From Adineta steineri (Eukaryota > Rotifera > Eurotatoria > Adinetida > Adinetidae): 64,000 nucleotides of DNA. Within the stretch, counting starts at the first letter, position 1. Every line of letters starts with the position of its first letter. The DNA lies in the NCBI GenBank assembly GCA_905250115.1, contig CAJNOI010000254.1, positions 1 to 64,000 on the forward strand. The letters are read 5' to 3'. A program made the translations under genes and the position numbers. Shown here piece by piece: positions 24,643 through 38,738 of the stretch. The notes under the pieces were generated by a model, which worked only from the letters and a program-made list of their open reading frames with translations, ran no database searches and was not told the DNA's origin.

Positions 24643-27401
24643 TTATTATAGTTTGGTTCAAAATAACATAAATGCAATATCAGCATCAACATTTTCTATT
24701 TCAAATTATATTAATTTATTCTTACATGACTAAACTGTGAAAAGCTTGAGTTAAATGTTTGACTCTATTAAGAAATCGACATTATCATATAATTTTTACT
24801 CTTTTGTTTGATATTCACTATTGATTTTTTTTGTTATTTATTATTGAATCATGAACAATATTCAAAGAAGATAATATCAACTACTTGAAAAAGTCATAAA
24901 TGAATTCGTAATCTTTTTTTCTAGTAGTAAAATGAGGCTGATAGACAATTCGAATACACTTGTTTAACCTGACAAATTTGGAGATTATGAAATATAAATC
25001 ATTTATTATTTCATTGCAACTGTAAATCTATAATACGATCTAGTATTCAAATTGACCTAGATGTATATATTACTTCAAAACAATAAGTTTTATTATCAAT
25101 GTATAAAAAGTTGATAAAGATGATTTTAGGTGTATATACTGCTAATTTCGGAGACAAATTTATTCTAAACGATTTTTGAGCAATGTTCTATCTGTGAATT
25201 GAATCTAATTAAATCTAGCCGGAATTATCTTGAGAACAAAAGAATGAAAAAATGAACTGGCTCGAATTTAATAAGGATGTTGCATATTGTTGAATGTCAC
25301 AGAAAGTAGAATAAAACTGGTATTGTAGAAATTTGATATGAAATTCCATTTTAGACTGTAGTAACAAGTGACGTTCATCAAAACTCGATTCACTTGACCC
25401 TAGCTATCGCAGTCTGCATGCGGATATGACTGTATTTAGATATATATGAATGATAGTTGATCAATATTAGTTTTGATTTTCAGCATGAAATCAAATTGAA
25501 TTTCTACTTTATATAAAATCAAACATTTTCTGAAAGTTTCATATTTGACGAATGAATAATAAACTTTAAAAATGCTTTAGCTTTATTAAACTCAATTTTA
25601 TAAAAAGTAGAGTTTCAAAAAAACAATTACAGTGTAGATCTCTCTATCGTTATATATCATAATTGAATTTAAACTCTTTAATCTATATGCACTATAGCAA
25701 GACTATTGAACTAACAAGCTTATTAAAAATGTTTTGCAATAATGCAACAACTAAAATTTTAAAATTATCAAATTACAATGTGTATGTTTTTAAACTTCTA
25801 ATCCTGGGTCTTAATTTTTTTGACTTGTCGTACTGGACATTTCGGCACATCATCGTTTTTTCAAACATGCATCAAAAATATTTGTCGACGATGATGAACG
25901 ACAGGCTATATAAAAATCAGAAAAAAGTTTTTTCAAAGTATTTTATTACTCTGTGTATACGAACGTTCCGTTTTTTTTTGTTTTCAATATTATTTTCATT
26001 CTCCTCCATATTAAAAGTAAAATTGGCGTTGCTTTATTATTTTAATTTGTTCAATAAAATAATAAGTTATATATGACTAAGAAATATTTCAAATACTTAA
26101 ATTCGTACTATTTTAACATAAATAATTTAAATATTATACTATTCAAATAAAGCGATATTTAAAAATAAAAATTATACTATCGAAAATATGCCATAATTAC
26201 GTGGTCATTTGTACCAAAAAGCTCGTCAAATGTGCCATGTTACCGACAAAAATAATACATGTAAATAGATCAGTACCCGTTTCTAGATTCTATCCTTACA
26301 GTCTAGGGAATATCGGCATCAAAATTAGTGTCAAAAATAAACTGTATTTGTGTTTTATGACTTACGAAAGGTAGTACACTTTTTTCATATTTTTAGCTAT
26401 TTAAGAGAATTAGCTATAAGAATTCTAATGAACTATACATTGTAGTATTGTTAGATAATTGTCTGCGGCTGTCATTTGATCTTATTTAGTAATTGATTAC
26501 TTTATATTCACATTGCTCAAATTCTTACTTCATTACTATAGCTATACCTAAATCTTAAGTTTCATTTGGAACATGAATAGTAAATGTTGACGAACACAAA
26601 TAATACTACATAATAAATTTTATCTATTAATAATAAACCGAATAGAATACGAAACAGTGAAAAATATCCAAGAATTTCTGTCGATACAATGGACAAAAAA
26701 TAAAACATGAAGATTTGTTTTTCTTCTTAAGAATGGATGTTAGATAAAGTCGACGATACATTAGAAGACTCTCTTCTAATAGATGATTTTTCCGTTTTCT
26801 ACTCTGTTAGCATTCGCTGTTCCGCTGTGTTCCTTAACTACACTTAACAAATTTGTTTTTCTGTCCTTTTGATATTCAAAACTGATTCTCAGTTCGTCCC
26901 ATCTTGATTTTTCTTTAACTATCAATCAATTTGATCTATGATTGAAAAGCCTTAAATACGATTAACTTTGATCAACAGCCACTATTATCATTGCATATTG
27001 ATCGTAACATCATATATCGTACAAAGGACGTGCCATACATATTAAATATAAATATCCGTTCTTTTTCTTTTTTACGCACATATACATATATTACCAGGTA
27101 TAGTTATTTCTTTCTTACTTTCTGTCAGATACTTCTCTCTTCTATATGTGATTACTTAAGAATTTCTCCTGAATATTAAGATATATCATGAAATATCTCA
27201 ACTTATAAAATGTGTAATATAAATAGCTACTATTTCATGTGTGAAGGACATCAGTTAAGTTTAATAAATAGTTTGTTGATGTCACTGTATCTAATCTGTT
27301 ATGCTTTGATTCACATTATCTGAACGCGATGGAAATATTTATAATTACAATAGATATCAGTATATTTTTGTAAAAAAGAGCTTTATGATGGCAAAACATA
27401 A
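24643..27401. other. AT-rich region without supported gene
   Basis: One 137-codon frame at 25663-26076 (plus) starts at TTG and has low-complexity hydrophobic and Asn/Lys content. I cannot relate it to any family and do not call it a gene. Nothing else is seen. Confidence 0.4.
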
Positions 27402-27409
27402 CTGTTGAA

Positions 27410-27836
27410 GAGGGGTGTTACTTGATCGTTAATTTACTTTAGAATAAAGATTTTATTTTTTTAGAGTACGTCACAAAAAATTATGATATTATATAGTTAA
27501 CTATAGTATGGAATAGCGTTTTTCGTATATATCGTTTCTTGTGTGATTCTTTTTTGATGATATGGCATATGGAAATGATGATAAGAAAGAGCATTAATAA
27601 ACGTATTATGTTTTATACAGAGTATTTGCATATGTACTTATTGCATGAAAAAATGTATTTTTATTCTTAACTTTAACTTTATTTTTGCAAATAAAGATTA
27701 TCCTTATCTTTGTTTTATAAATATAAAGAGATTTGCTTTATTTCTTTGTCTTTATTCTTTACAAAATAAAAATAAAGTAAGTCTTTATATCTTTATTTAT
27801 AAAGTATAGATAAAGTAACACCCCTGCTATTAAAGT
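27410..27836. mobile_element. Probable hAT-type MITE, 427 bp
   Basis: The left end GAGGGGTGTTACTT and right end AAGTAACACCCCTG are inverted (TIR CAGGGGTGTTACTT with one mismatch). The flanks CTGTTGAA (27402-27409) and CTATTAAA (27837-27844) agree at 6 of 8 positions. The interior is rich in CTTTAT/ATAAAG words. An old copy. Confidence 0.6.
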
Positions 27837-27844
27837 ATATTAAA

Positions 27845-29619
27845 CTTATTTGGTAATTAATTAGAAAGAAATCGAGATTGCACGAAAATTACAGGTTCAA
27901 CAATGAAACTTCGACACCCTCAACTTAGCTTGAGGGACATGTGGAAAAAATTAACTTTTTTTTATTTTGATTATATGAAATGATATTATTGTATGAACGA
28001 TTTGTTTTATTCTGTGAAAGATGTTTCCATATTTAAGTGTCGATTAATCATATTTTATGTAACTTTTTACATTTTTATAATTAAAATGCTAGTTTTATGA
28101 AATTTTCTGTTATTATAGTATTGACTTTACTTGACTGTAATACTGTTAAAAAGTTCAATAATCCTTTAAAAACAATATAAAGAAAATTAAAAGACTTATA
28201 AAAACTACATAGTTGAAAGTAGCAAGAAAATATTCTCTTCTTTATGGACATAATAGAAGATCTCTATTTTAATTTATGAAGGATAAGACAGATTAGAAGA
28301 TCCGGGACTTTCTAATGTATTCACGGCATTAATAGAATCAAACATCGACTAAATTTTTGTTTTTCAGAATATATATAGTATAATAAAAAATTTTACTTCA
28401 ACAGTTTTTTACTTTTTTTCGGAAACTTTGTATTTCCTTTAAAAAATAATGATTTTTTATGTTGTTTTAACAAAAGTCAGGTTTTATGTTCATTGAAAGT
28501 TTGCTTCTGCATTTACATATATGATTAAAGCATTTCTGTGATATTTCTTATTAACAGAAGAAAAAAAGGGTAACATCTGGCAGGATTCTGTATGACGCTA
28601 AACTGAACAAAGGAAGAGAACTCATTCTTTTTATTTCCATATGGTGTGTTTGTTGCAAAGGATAAAAAAAAGATTTCATAATCAATGAATCGCATAGGCG
28701 AATAAAATTGTTGTTTAGTTGAGCAGTTTTTTCTCAATCTTATATATATTAATACTTCTATTATTTTAGTAATTTCCTAATAAATTATTTAAGAAGATAA
28801 CCGAAAACATTTATATTTCGATTTGATTTAAAAGAAAAGAGTTATTATAGTTGGTTATTAGTTAGCATTTCAACAAAGTAAATATATTCAATGTTTTTTT
28901 TTCAATTTTTCAGTTTGATAGAGTTAGTCAAGAATATGTTGATTTAAATATAAAGATTAATTATTAATCGTTCCTATTTTCTTATATGATATATTTCATT
29001 TAGATATTAAACTCAATCTATCAATAAAAAAGAGAAAATGAGAATCTGACTGCATTAGTTTTATTCTCACAGGAAACGTGACATTTTTTTTTATGAAAAG
29101 CACTGATTTTCAGTGTTAGATTAAGTAATACTAATTGTATTAAATGTTAGTTTAAGCAGTTTTCTTCTCCATCCTACGTAGAAACGTCTGATATTTATAG
29201 GAAATAACACAACTCATATCTGACAACATTTTTTTTGCAAAATCATTCTTGATAAAAAGAGGTGAGTTAAACATTTTTATTATGTATTATTCTTTACTGC
29301 AAATATTTTACATTAAAATGATTATATGCATAAAGAACTGATCACTCGAGAGAACATAACTTACTAGTAATCTGATAAATACATATTCTATTGTTTTCAT
29401 AATTATGGAGTTACAATTTAATTGAGTAATTCAGAATGTTACAGTTAATCTACAAATGATTTCATCATTCTCTTTTTTTACTTAACTAAACTAGACACTG
29501 AGAAATAGTTTTCATTTCTTATAATCAAATCGCTATTCACTGAAAATATGTAAATTAGAAGATTTTTTTTTATAGATTTTAGATTGAAAAAGTATTCAAC
29601 TTTGGATGAAACATCAATT
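27845..29619. other. AT-rich region upstream of the NHL/LamG gene
   Basis: No coding frame or structured repeat is recognised. It presumably contains the promoter of the gene starting at 29620, but I cannot single out an element. Confidence 0.4.
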
Positions 29620-32600
29620 ATGGATAACAACAGTATAGCAATTTCTCATGTAATTTATAAAAGAAATAAAAACAATACTAAATAATCTTTTGTCTTTTTT
29701 AAACATTTCAGTCTGATGCCATTAGTTCAAGCGCAGCAGAATCAAACCTATTGTATGTAGATTATCAATTATAATATATAATAAAACGAATCTATTTCTC
29801 TAGATGTCAATATTTTCAAAAAAGGAAACGCTTGTGGACAATATTTTTTACTATTCTCGTTATTTTAATCATTGCTATTTCAATCAGTGTTCCTCTTGCA
29901 AAAAAGGCAAAAAATGGAAATACATTAACAACACAAGAATCAACAACTGAAACAAGAACAACAAATGAAAAATCAACAATAAACACACTATTAACAACAA
30001 CAAATAAACAATCAACAACAAAAATAACAACTGCAGAGACGATGAAAACAACAGCAACATCAACAATATCTTCAACAACATATTCAACAACATCAGCTTC
30101 AACATCACCAACAACATCAACAACGACATCATCACCATCAACGTCATCAACATTATCATCAACATTATCATCAACAACATCATCAACAACAACATCAGAA
30201 GCATCACCAGAAACATCATCGGAAACGGCATCAGAAACCTCATCCTCAACATCAGAAACAGCATTATCAGTATCAGAAACAACATTAGAGATACTATCAG
30301 AAACATCATCAACAACATCAGAAACATTAGAAGCATTATTAGAAACAACATTAGAAGCATTACCAGAAACATCATCGGCAGCATCATCAACAACAACATG
30401 GTCAAAATCAGAAACATCATCCTCGACATCAGAAGCATCACCAGAAACATCATTACCAGCATCAGAAACAACATTAGAAACATCATGGGAAACAATATCA
30501 GAAGCATTATCAGAAATATCAACTACTTCTACAAAAACAACATCAACAACAACACCAATATCTTGTGAGTAATAGACAAGATTATTCTCAGTACTGAGTC
30601 ACATAAATCGTTGCTGAATTGATTAAATCTGAAAGTTTTGTTTCAAACTTTTGTTTAAATTTGAAAGTTTAATAGATAAACCGTAGTCTTTCATTTCAAA
30701 GACTTTTTGGACGAATCTGTGACTCTCGAAACTGTTTTACAGTAAAGCATCTCAATTGTGAGTATCATCAAAACCGGCCAAAAGTATTCACTATAGGAAG
30801 TAGTAGTATATTCAGCTGTGAGATAAATCGAAAATCCCAGAAATCTGTTTTCACATAGGTTCTAAATAAGCATCTATTTAGTTTTTTGCTTGTTTATATA
30901 TTTTACCTAAGTCGTTTGTTGGATGGGTATGAGTGTGGCAGTCGATAAGAGAAGAACACGCCCACGCCCAAGATAGTTCATCTGAATGTGAAAAAAATAT
31001 ATTTCAAAGTTTTTTCAAAAATCTTTGTTCAGGGTGGATGTGGGTGTGAATAAAGGAATTATTCCAGAGCTAAAACTAACCATTTTCACTTTCGACTTTG
31101 CTTTACAGATTTTTTAATCTCAGAATCTTTGGATCTTGCTTCTTGATTGAAACATATATGTATCTATGTCTTAGAAAAGAGGAATAAAAGCAATTGTGTT
31201 GGATAGACTTAAAACTACCTCTGGAATCTGTCCTGAAGTATCTGTGGTAAAAATTTCAAACCGATCGGACAAAACTAGGGAGGAAAGGAGTTCATAAGCA
31301 GATAGGATTCGAAAAAATCCCATTTTTTAAGTATTCTCAAAAAAAGAAAAAAGATTGTATAGAATTTCTGTTTAAAATAGTATTTTGTGAATCCAATAAC
31401 TCCATACCTATAGATTATGTGTAGCCGACTGATGTCTCAAATTGTAGGAAATAGTTGTATCGTAAAATTATTTTGTTTTTAGTTACAAATCTCAGATTTG
31501 AATGGAACTCTAGTGGTAATACTGTGGCTGGTGATGCTGGCGGTTCGTCAGGTGTAGACGCCAATCGTTTTAGTGAGCCTTATGTTTTGAAATTTGATTC
31601 ATCAAATGCTCTCATTGTCTCTGATACGTTAAACCATCGAGTACAAAAATGGATCATAGGTAACTCGAGTGGTATAACGGTTATCGGTCACGCAAATGGA
31701 ACAGCAGGTTCTTCCTCTGCTTCTTTGTATCGACCAGTCGGTCTTGCACTCGATTCAAGTGACAACATATACGTCGCTGATAAAAGCAATGATCGAATTA
31801 TGTTCTGGGCGAATGGTGCATCATCCGGCTCGATGATCGCTGGGACAGGTAATAAAAATGAAAAAAGTTTATTCTATATTGCATTTACACTACCCTATTC
31901 CAGACTGCTAGCAATAAAATCATCAGAACGTGATCTACCTGCTGATAAGAAGTGTACCATAAAATAGTTATTTCATAATTTTTATCTTTATTGATCATTC
32001 TTAGTATTATTATTAGAAACAGTTCGAAAAACTTTTTAAACATTTTGACATTCTTTGTTTATTGTCTTGTAAAGTAAATATAGTAGAGAAAAGATTTGTT
32101 TATGTTGAAGGTTCGATATCTAGATCAGAAAAGTCACAATGAATTCGTCTGTAATATATATATCGATGGGTACAGATGAATAGAAATTTAATACAGGACT
32201 GGAGATAATATTATTACAGAGAGTAACTTTATAATTTCAAATAGCAAGACTAATGATGATATACTACACAAAAGCTTATGAAAATGAGATTCAGAAGTGT
32301 AATTGTTCATTCATAAAATGAATAACTGTCTATAGAATTATAGAAAGTTTTAAATTTTGCACATCTAATTAGACGTTTTCATAGGTGGCTAATCACTAAA
32401 ATATGAAGTCATCATAGAAGTGCTCAAAATTTGAAATTTTTCATAATTCTATAGGTAATTCCTGTTTTCATAAGCTTTTATGTGGTATATCATCGTCAGC
32501 CTTGCTATTTGAAATCTTAACGATACATTCATGAAATATTGTTTCACATGTTGACACTGTCTTTTTGAGTATATAAACAACAAATGAACAGTTTCAATAT

Positions 32601-35600
32601 CGATAATTCTATCCTCGAACTAGATGTCATTATCAAAATAAAATATAGTAATTAGAGATTTCTTTCATAAAAATCATTATATTCAAATTGTTTTTAGGTT
32701 CTAGTGGAAGTGCCAACAATCAGTTTAGTAATCCTAACATGATCGAACGTGATTCGAACTCGGGTACTCTTTACATAAGTGACGTCAATAATCATCGAAT
32801 AATCGAATACCTTCAGGGTGCTTCGTCAAGTACTGTCATGGCTGGTGGCAATGGACCAGGATTAAACACCTCACAATTGTGGTTCCCATTCGGGTTTACT
32901 TTAGATTTATCGACAAATAGTTTAATAATTGCCAATTATGCAGCTCACAATGTTGTTCGTTGGGTGATAGGCGCTACGGATTGGACACTTCTTGCTGGTA
33001 GTGCTACTGGAGCAAGCGGATCTTCATCGACGCTTTTGAATAATCCTGTTGGTGTAGCATTAGATCAATATCACAATTTATATGTAGCTGATGCAGCCAA
33101 TCATCGGATTCAGTTTTTTTTGGCTGGTCAGTTTAGTGCTACGACAATTGCAGGTCTTACTGGTTCACCTGGCATCAGTGCTACTCAATTAAATAAACCC
33201 TATGGGATATTACTCGATGGTCAGTTGAATTTATATGTAGCGGATAGTGCTAATAACAGAGTGCAACGATTTTTACGATACGATACAACGGCAACTACGT
33301 CGACAACATCCACAACGACAATTACAACTACAAGTGAGTAATGCGATCGATGTTTCGTAGTTGTTTTGATATTGGTTTTTTTCTTAATCACTGTATTGAG
33401 AAGTTTTGAGTTATGGGTATAGATTTTTGTCCGTCTAGCGAAGTCATTTTATATGTAAGGCTTAATCTAGCGAAAGTTTTTCATGATCCAAACTTTGTTA
33501 CAGTACAGTGAGTGTCTGATAAACTCACCTGGCTTGGTTGTGTCCGGCATTTTTATAACATCATTTCTTTCATAAAAAAGAGGTTCTATTAAGATAGATC
33601 ATATTGATTACTCTATTCAATTATTACTGAACCGTAGAATTTTAATAATGAAAGATATCATAACTGGATAAGAGTGGAGAACGTCGATCATTTTAAAATA
33701 GCTTTCGAGATACTTGACTCAGAATTTTGAACTAAAGAAAAACTTGATACCTTACCATGCAGAGGCTTCAAATTCACATAGAGTATCATGTTTGAACTAT
33801 ATTGTGTGAGATATGAAATATTCGAAGATCAATTTCAGAGGATCATATAGGAGTTGTATTAATAAAAAGAATATTTAGTTTTGTTCTATTAGATGATCAG
33901 AATAGTTCCTTTCATTAATTATGTGAAGTACAATCCTGTCGTATCATCTGTTAACAGTGTATTGAAACTTTTTTCTTCAATATTCTTGATTCTTTCGAAA
34001 ATAATTCTGGTTAATTGTGTTTTATTAGTTCTATCATCGAAAGTAGATTTAAATATAATAATTTGATCTGAAAATTAATATAGCGTTAGATCGAATGTGT
34101 ACAAATGGTGTGACATTATACTGATGCTTTCATCTAAAGTAACATCCATGGATGAGTGCGAGGTAGATTATTTTGGAAACTACAATCTAGTTTTTATCAG
34201 CAATATTTATAAGAACGGGATTATTTACTTAAAAGAAAATATAGAATACCGTTTATTCTTAATTTCTGTGCACAATATCAATGTCGAAACAAACCACATA
34301 TGTCCATATCTATTAGTATTTTAAATAGTAATTATTCAGTTGAGAAGTTTAAGCTCAGCAAAAAAAATATCTGCGATCATTCGAGTTATTTAATCACAAT
34401 GATATCGATTAAAAAATAATACGAATGATAACTGAAACAATTTCTAAAGATCCCCAAAGATTAACAGGCACTCAGACGCTATCAGTGTTAGTTATGTTAT
34501 AGATATTCATCTATAGAAAAGAAACTCGACCTAAGCTCTTGTTAAAAAATACTTAATAAGTTTATTTTGTTGTAGTTCCAGTTAATCCACCAGCTATTAT
34601 TCAATGGTTATTCGATGGTGATTTCAGCGATGCATATGGTATTTATAATGGATATTTAGACAATAACAGTAATGTTACATGGATGTCACCAGGCTATACT
34701 GGATATGGAAGTGCCGTTTGGTTTTTACCTACCAATTATCTACTCATCAATCATTATCTTAATTTCAATCCAACTAGTTTCACGATTTCTGCTTGGGTAT
34801 GGATTCCAGCAAATCTATCGTTGAATGAAAATTTCTTTGTATTATTTGTTCATTGTAACTTAACTACTCAAGATACGTGTCTGCACATTGGAATAGATCG
34901 TGGCAGAGTCTTTTTAGGTTTCTTCAACGATGATTTAATGGGAAGTACTTTGCTGAATTCCAACCAATGGTATCATGTTGCCTACGTTTACGATCGATTA
35001 TCATCCAGACAGATTGTTTATTTAAAAGGAATTCAAGATGGACGTCGAGTAACTTCTGGTCCTTACAAGGGTACTGCAAGCGTACTGACTGTTGGAGCCA
35101 TACCATCATTCGCTCCGGGATTTATTACTAATAATGGTTTCATTGATAAATTGACATTTGTACCAGGTGTTAAAACAACTGCTGAACTTCTTGACGAAGC
35201 CACTCTTGTTGCTTATTATCCATTCGATAATTCGTATACTGATCTCGGACCCAATCAGATCATTAATAGTACTAGTGTCTCAACTATGTTTGATTCGTCT
35301 GGTCGATTTAATCAATCCTTATTGATCAATTCGATAAATTTATCTTACTTTCAAACAACAGGTTTCTATTATCTTGGTCAAACGAATTATCCATATTCAT
35401 TCTCTTTATGGATTTATCCATTCGTCAATGATGGTACTATTCTTCAGGTAAAATTCATCTAAATATAGTCATCATATCGAATCTATCTTGATTAATTAGG
35501 TCAGCTCTTCAAATGGTTGGTGTGTACCCATGATTGGTTTTGATATTTCTGGTCATCTAACAATCCAGACAATGGGTAGTAATGGCATTTATGCTGCTTC

Positions 35601-38159
35601 GTTATTTTCTGATACATTATCACTAAATCAATGGACTCATGTGGCTATGACTTATTCAACTATAAATGGTATTCAATTGTTTATAAATGGAACATTCGTT
35701 GTTGGTAATAATACTGTTACAAGCTACTCGGCTAGTGGACAAATAAGTACAATTACTATCGGAACTTGTCTTTCTCCAGATACATGTGCTGTTAATACAA
35801 CAACAATTGTTCCATCACAATTTCACGGAAAGATTGATGAATTAAAAATCTTTTCTCGTGAATTGTCATTAAGTGATATTGGTCAACTAGCTCAAGGTCA
35901 GTCTTTTTAATTAAGACATTAATAAGAAATAAGATCGTTTGCTCAAATCGTACGAGAGATAACTCATTTTTTTTCGATAAAGTAATTTTTGACTCATTCT
36001 GACGAATAAATATAATAACTTAAGCAGGAAAAATATTTTATTTTACTATTTTCAATTTTTGAATGAAATCATCGGTAAATATGACTTTTTTGAGAATCGA
36101 ATACTCTGTATTATTGTGAGCTATCATTGTGCAATTCCTATTGCATTTAAGAAAAAGACGAACATGAATAGAGTATATCATCGTTTATAACACTTATCAT
36201 CTGCAAGAAATATATATTGAATTATTAAAAAGACATATTTAGATGTGTGTTCATTGAACAATAGGAAACAGTAAAATAAGATCTATATCCTCTTATTACT
36301 GTCAGAGAAGACTTTTTTCTTGTGTAAAAATGTCAGTAAATTAGAGTCTAAATATATGAATCAATGCTAATATTATCAATTGTTGTTTAGAAACAACCTT
36401 ATATACATTTGGCCCATCTAGTTTCTGGCAATTTGATAGCAATACTTTAGATAGTATATCAAATTTCAATGGAGAAGCTGTCAATTCACCTATTTATGTA
36501 ACACCTGGAATTACTGGCAGTGGATATGCTTTGCAACTCATTCGTAATAATACTCAATATGTCACAATAACAACATATCAAAATTTCTCTTATGTCAGTT
36601 TTACAGTGGAAATGTGGATTTATCCTACTTTATTAAATACTAGTGTCTTTTACGCACTCTTCTCACAACGTGATGATGCAGTAATTGCTCGTCTATTACA
36701 TTTAAAGATTAAGAATAATCGTTTATACATGGGTTTTTACAGTGATGATCTTCCATGTTCAACTGCACTATCAACGAACACGTGGTATCATGTCGCTTTC
36801 GTCTATGACTATAGATCACGGTCACAAATGGCGTATTTGAATGGAAATCAAGATTGTTATCGTAGTCCAGCTGGGCCATATAGAGGTGTGAGTGGTACGA
36901 TTAATATTGGCACATATTTGGATTATGATCATACACTTCAATGTTTCGATGGGTAAGGAAAAATGAGTGAATCATTTTTTTGTTGACTTCATTGATTTTG
37001 AAAATATCTAAATCAATGTTGTCTATTGTGTATTAAAAATTTTATTTTCATGGTTTTATAATTAGTCAATCGATAGAGAGCGCTGAAAAATTGTCTAGCA
37101 TTTCATTTTTATTTATTGTTTGTTAGTCTAATTTTATCTTAAGATTATAGGATTTGAAAAGAAAGATCTTATTTTGTTTATTGATTATATATTATTCTTA
37201 TATGTTTAGTTACATTGATAATGTTGCACTGAGCATGCGAACTAAAACTGATAGCGAAATACTTACCGATGCTACTTTGACTACATGGCATTCATTTGAT
37301 AGTATACCATTGCAGGACTCAGGTCCGCTTGGACTAATTACAAAAACTAATGATGTTACTTTAGCAACTGGAAAGGTGAATCAAGCATTAAGTTTCAATT
37401 CAAATTCATCTTATTATCAGGTATGTTGTTGAAATTATTTAACTGTTTACCGTTAATAGTCTAAACAAAAACTTGAATATATCGAAGTCAATTGAGTGTA
37501 CATACTAAGAGATACAGTTTGACTAATTAATACATATTTAAAATTCAGTTGATTCATTGATTTCATCTAACTGTGTATCCGATCAGCGCTCATGAGTAGA
37601 CTTTGTATAAAAATAACTAGAAAATGATGAAAACAACAATAAGACCATTTAATGTATAATATTTATTTAGATACAAAGTTTTGTTCTTCTTGGAATCTCG
37701 AACTATACATATTCCATTGCTTTGTGGGTTAAACGAACATCAACAGGTGGTGGAACTCTTGTTCATCTTTCAACACAAACAGATGGACTAGGATGGTGTG
37801 TTAGCCTTTTAGGATTTCGTTCTACTGGTGAAATAGTAGCCACCAATTGGGACAATTCAGGCAAGGAAGTGGTAGGTCCAGTTCTACCCATCAACGTCTG
37901 GACGCATGTCGCTAGTACTTTCTCGACCATAAATGGACTTCGATTTTATATAAATGGAGTATATAGTGGTACTACAGGTGTGATGTCATATGGTGCTGCA
38001 CAAAAAGCAGTTATCTTAACATTGGGAAATCCAATGTTGGGTGGCTCCTGCAATCCAATGTCAATTGCTACAGGTGTTTATTTTGGTTCTCTCGATGAAT
38101 TTCGTGTTTATTCTCGAGAAGTGACTGCTATGGACGTTTATGCACTTGCTAATCCTTAA
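29620..38159 (+). CDS. Type II membrane protein with Thr/Ser stalk, NHL repeats and four LamG-like domains (10 exons)
   Basis: Exons, all GT-AG and all in phase: 29620-29649, 29712-29752, 29804-30564, 31483-31848, 32698-33333, 34576-35447, 35500-35896, 36391-36952, 37210-37420, 37671-38159 (TAA). They sum to 1455 codons. Residues about 1-34 are cytoplasmic (ending KRKRLW), about 35-56 form a signal anchor (TIFFTILVILIIAISISVPL) and about 60-277 are a Thr/Ser/Glu-rich stalk likely to be O-glycosylated. About 280-610 hold NHL-type beta-propeller repeats (LIVSDTLNHRVQKW, NIYVADKSNDRI, LYISDVNNHRIIEY, NLYVADAANHRIQFF, NLYVADSANNRVQRF). About 612-1454 hold four ConA/LamG-like jelly-roll domains (QWYHVAYVYD, QWTHVAMTYS, TWYHVAFVYD, VWTHVASTFS) arranged as a duplicated pair. 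Function is unknown; adhesion or glycan binding at the cell surface is an inference. The first two exons are the least certain. Large introns carry repeats. Confidence 0.85.
30915..31052. repeat. TGTGGG-type tracts inside intron 3
   Basis: GATGGGTATGAGTGTGG, then CACGCCCACGCCCA, then GGTGGATGTGGGTGTG lie within 140 nt of the 918-nt intron between the stalk exon and the first NHL exon. Confidence 0.5.
32228..32522. mobile_element. Foldback (long inverted repeat) element inside an intron
   Basis: The outer arm 32230-32285 (TTTCAAATAGCAAGACTAAT..) is inverted at about 32463-32518 (..TTGCTATTTGAAATCTTAAC). An inner pair, CTATAGAATTATAGAAAG and the CATAATTCTATAGG side, is inverted too. The RNA of this intron (31849-32697) could fold into a hairpin nearly 300 nt long. 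No clear target duplication or coding capacity was found. Confidence 0.75.
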
Positions 38160-38599
38160 AAAAACTATAAAAAAGATTCTCTGCTTTCTCTATAATATAT
38201 AACATATTTACAGAATACTCAAGTTATATTCAAGCAATATTTTTAATTAAAAAGACTAATGAACAAAAGCTTTGCTTTAACGCTTTTTGTGTTGTGAAAA
38301 TACGTTTCTGAAAAATAAATTTCAAGTGCGAATGTGTGGGACTGAATATTGTATTTATTGCACAATAATGAATTGCAGAATAATAATCGTGAAATTGTAA
38401 ACCGTATTTGTTATTATTTAAGATCATTATTGATTCTTCTTATGCTAAGTAACGAATCAAACTATTGATATCAACAAAGGAAGTAAATGAATGATGATAA
38501 TATTACCACTGTTCACTCGACAAATTTGCCTAATGATTGACATTAGTTATTAATTGTTCAAGTTCAGATGGTTTTGGAAGTCAATTTTCTCAGTTCATT

Positions 38600-38738
38600 A
38601 GTGGGTGCGGATGTGGGTGTGATCATTGCTGTCTCTTCTTCTCTCACACGCACACCCATACCCACACCCTTCAGAAGGGTGTAGATGTTTGTGTGGGATG
38701 AATATAATATTCATATATACCCACACCCACACCCTCTA
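38600..38738. repeat. Two adjacent TGTGGG-type hairpins
   Basis: First: GTGGGTGCGGATGTGGGTGT, a 25-nt spacer, then CACACGCACACCCATACCCA. Second: GGGTGTAGATGTTTGTGTGG, the spacer ATGAATATAATATTCAT (itself palindromic), then CCCACACCCACACCCT. Confidence 0.8.

Noticed and set aside
25663..26076. 137-codon frame, plus strand
   Set aside because: It starts at TTG, is low-complexity hydrophobic and Asn/Lys-rich, matches no family I know and lies in AT-rich intergenic DNA.
29884..30522. 212-codon Leu/Met-rich frame on the minus strand
   Set aside because: It is the antisense shadow of the Thr/Ser-codon repeats in the stalk exon of the NHL/LamG gene.
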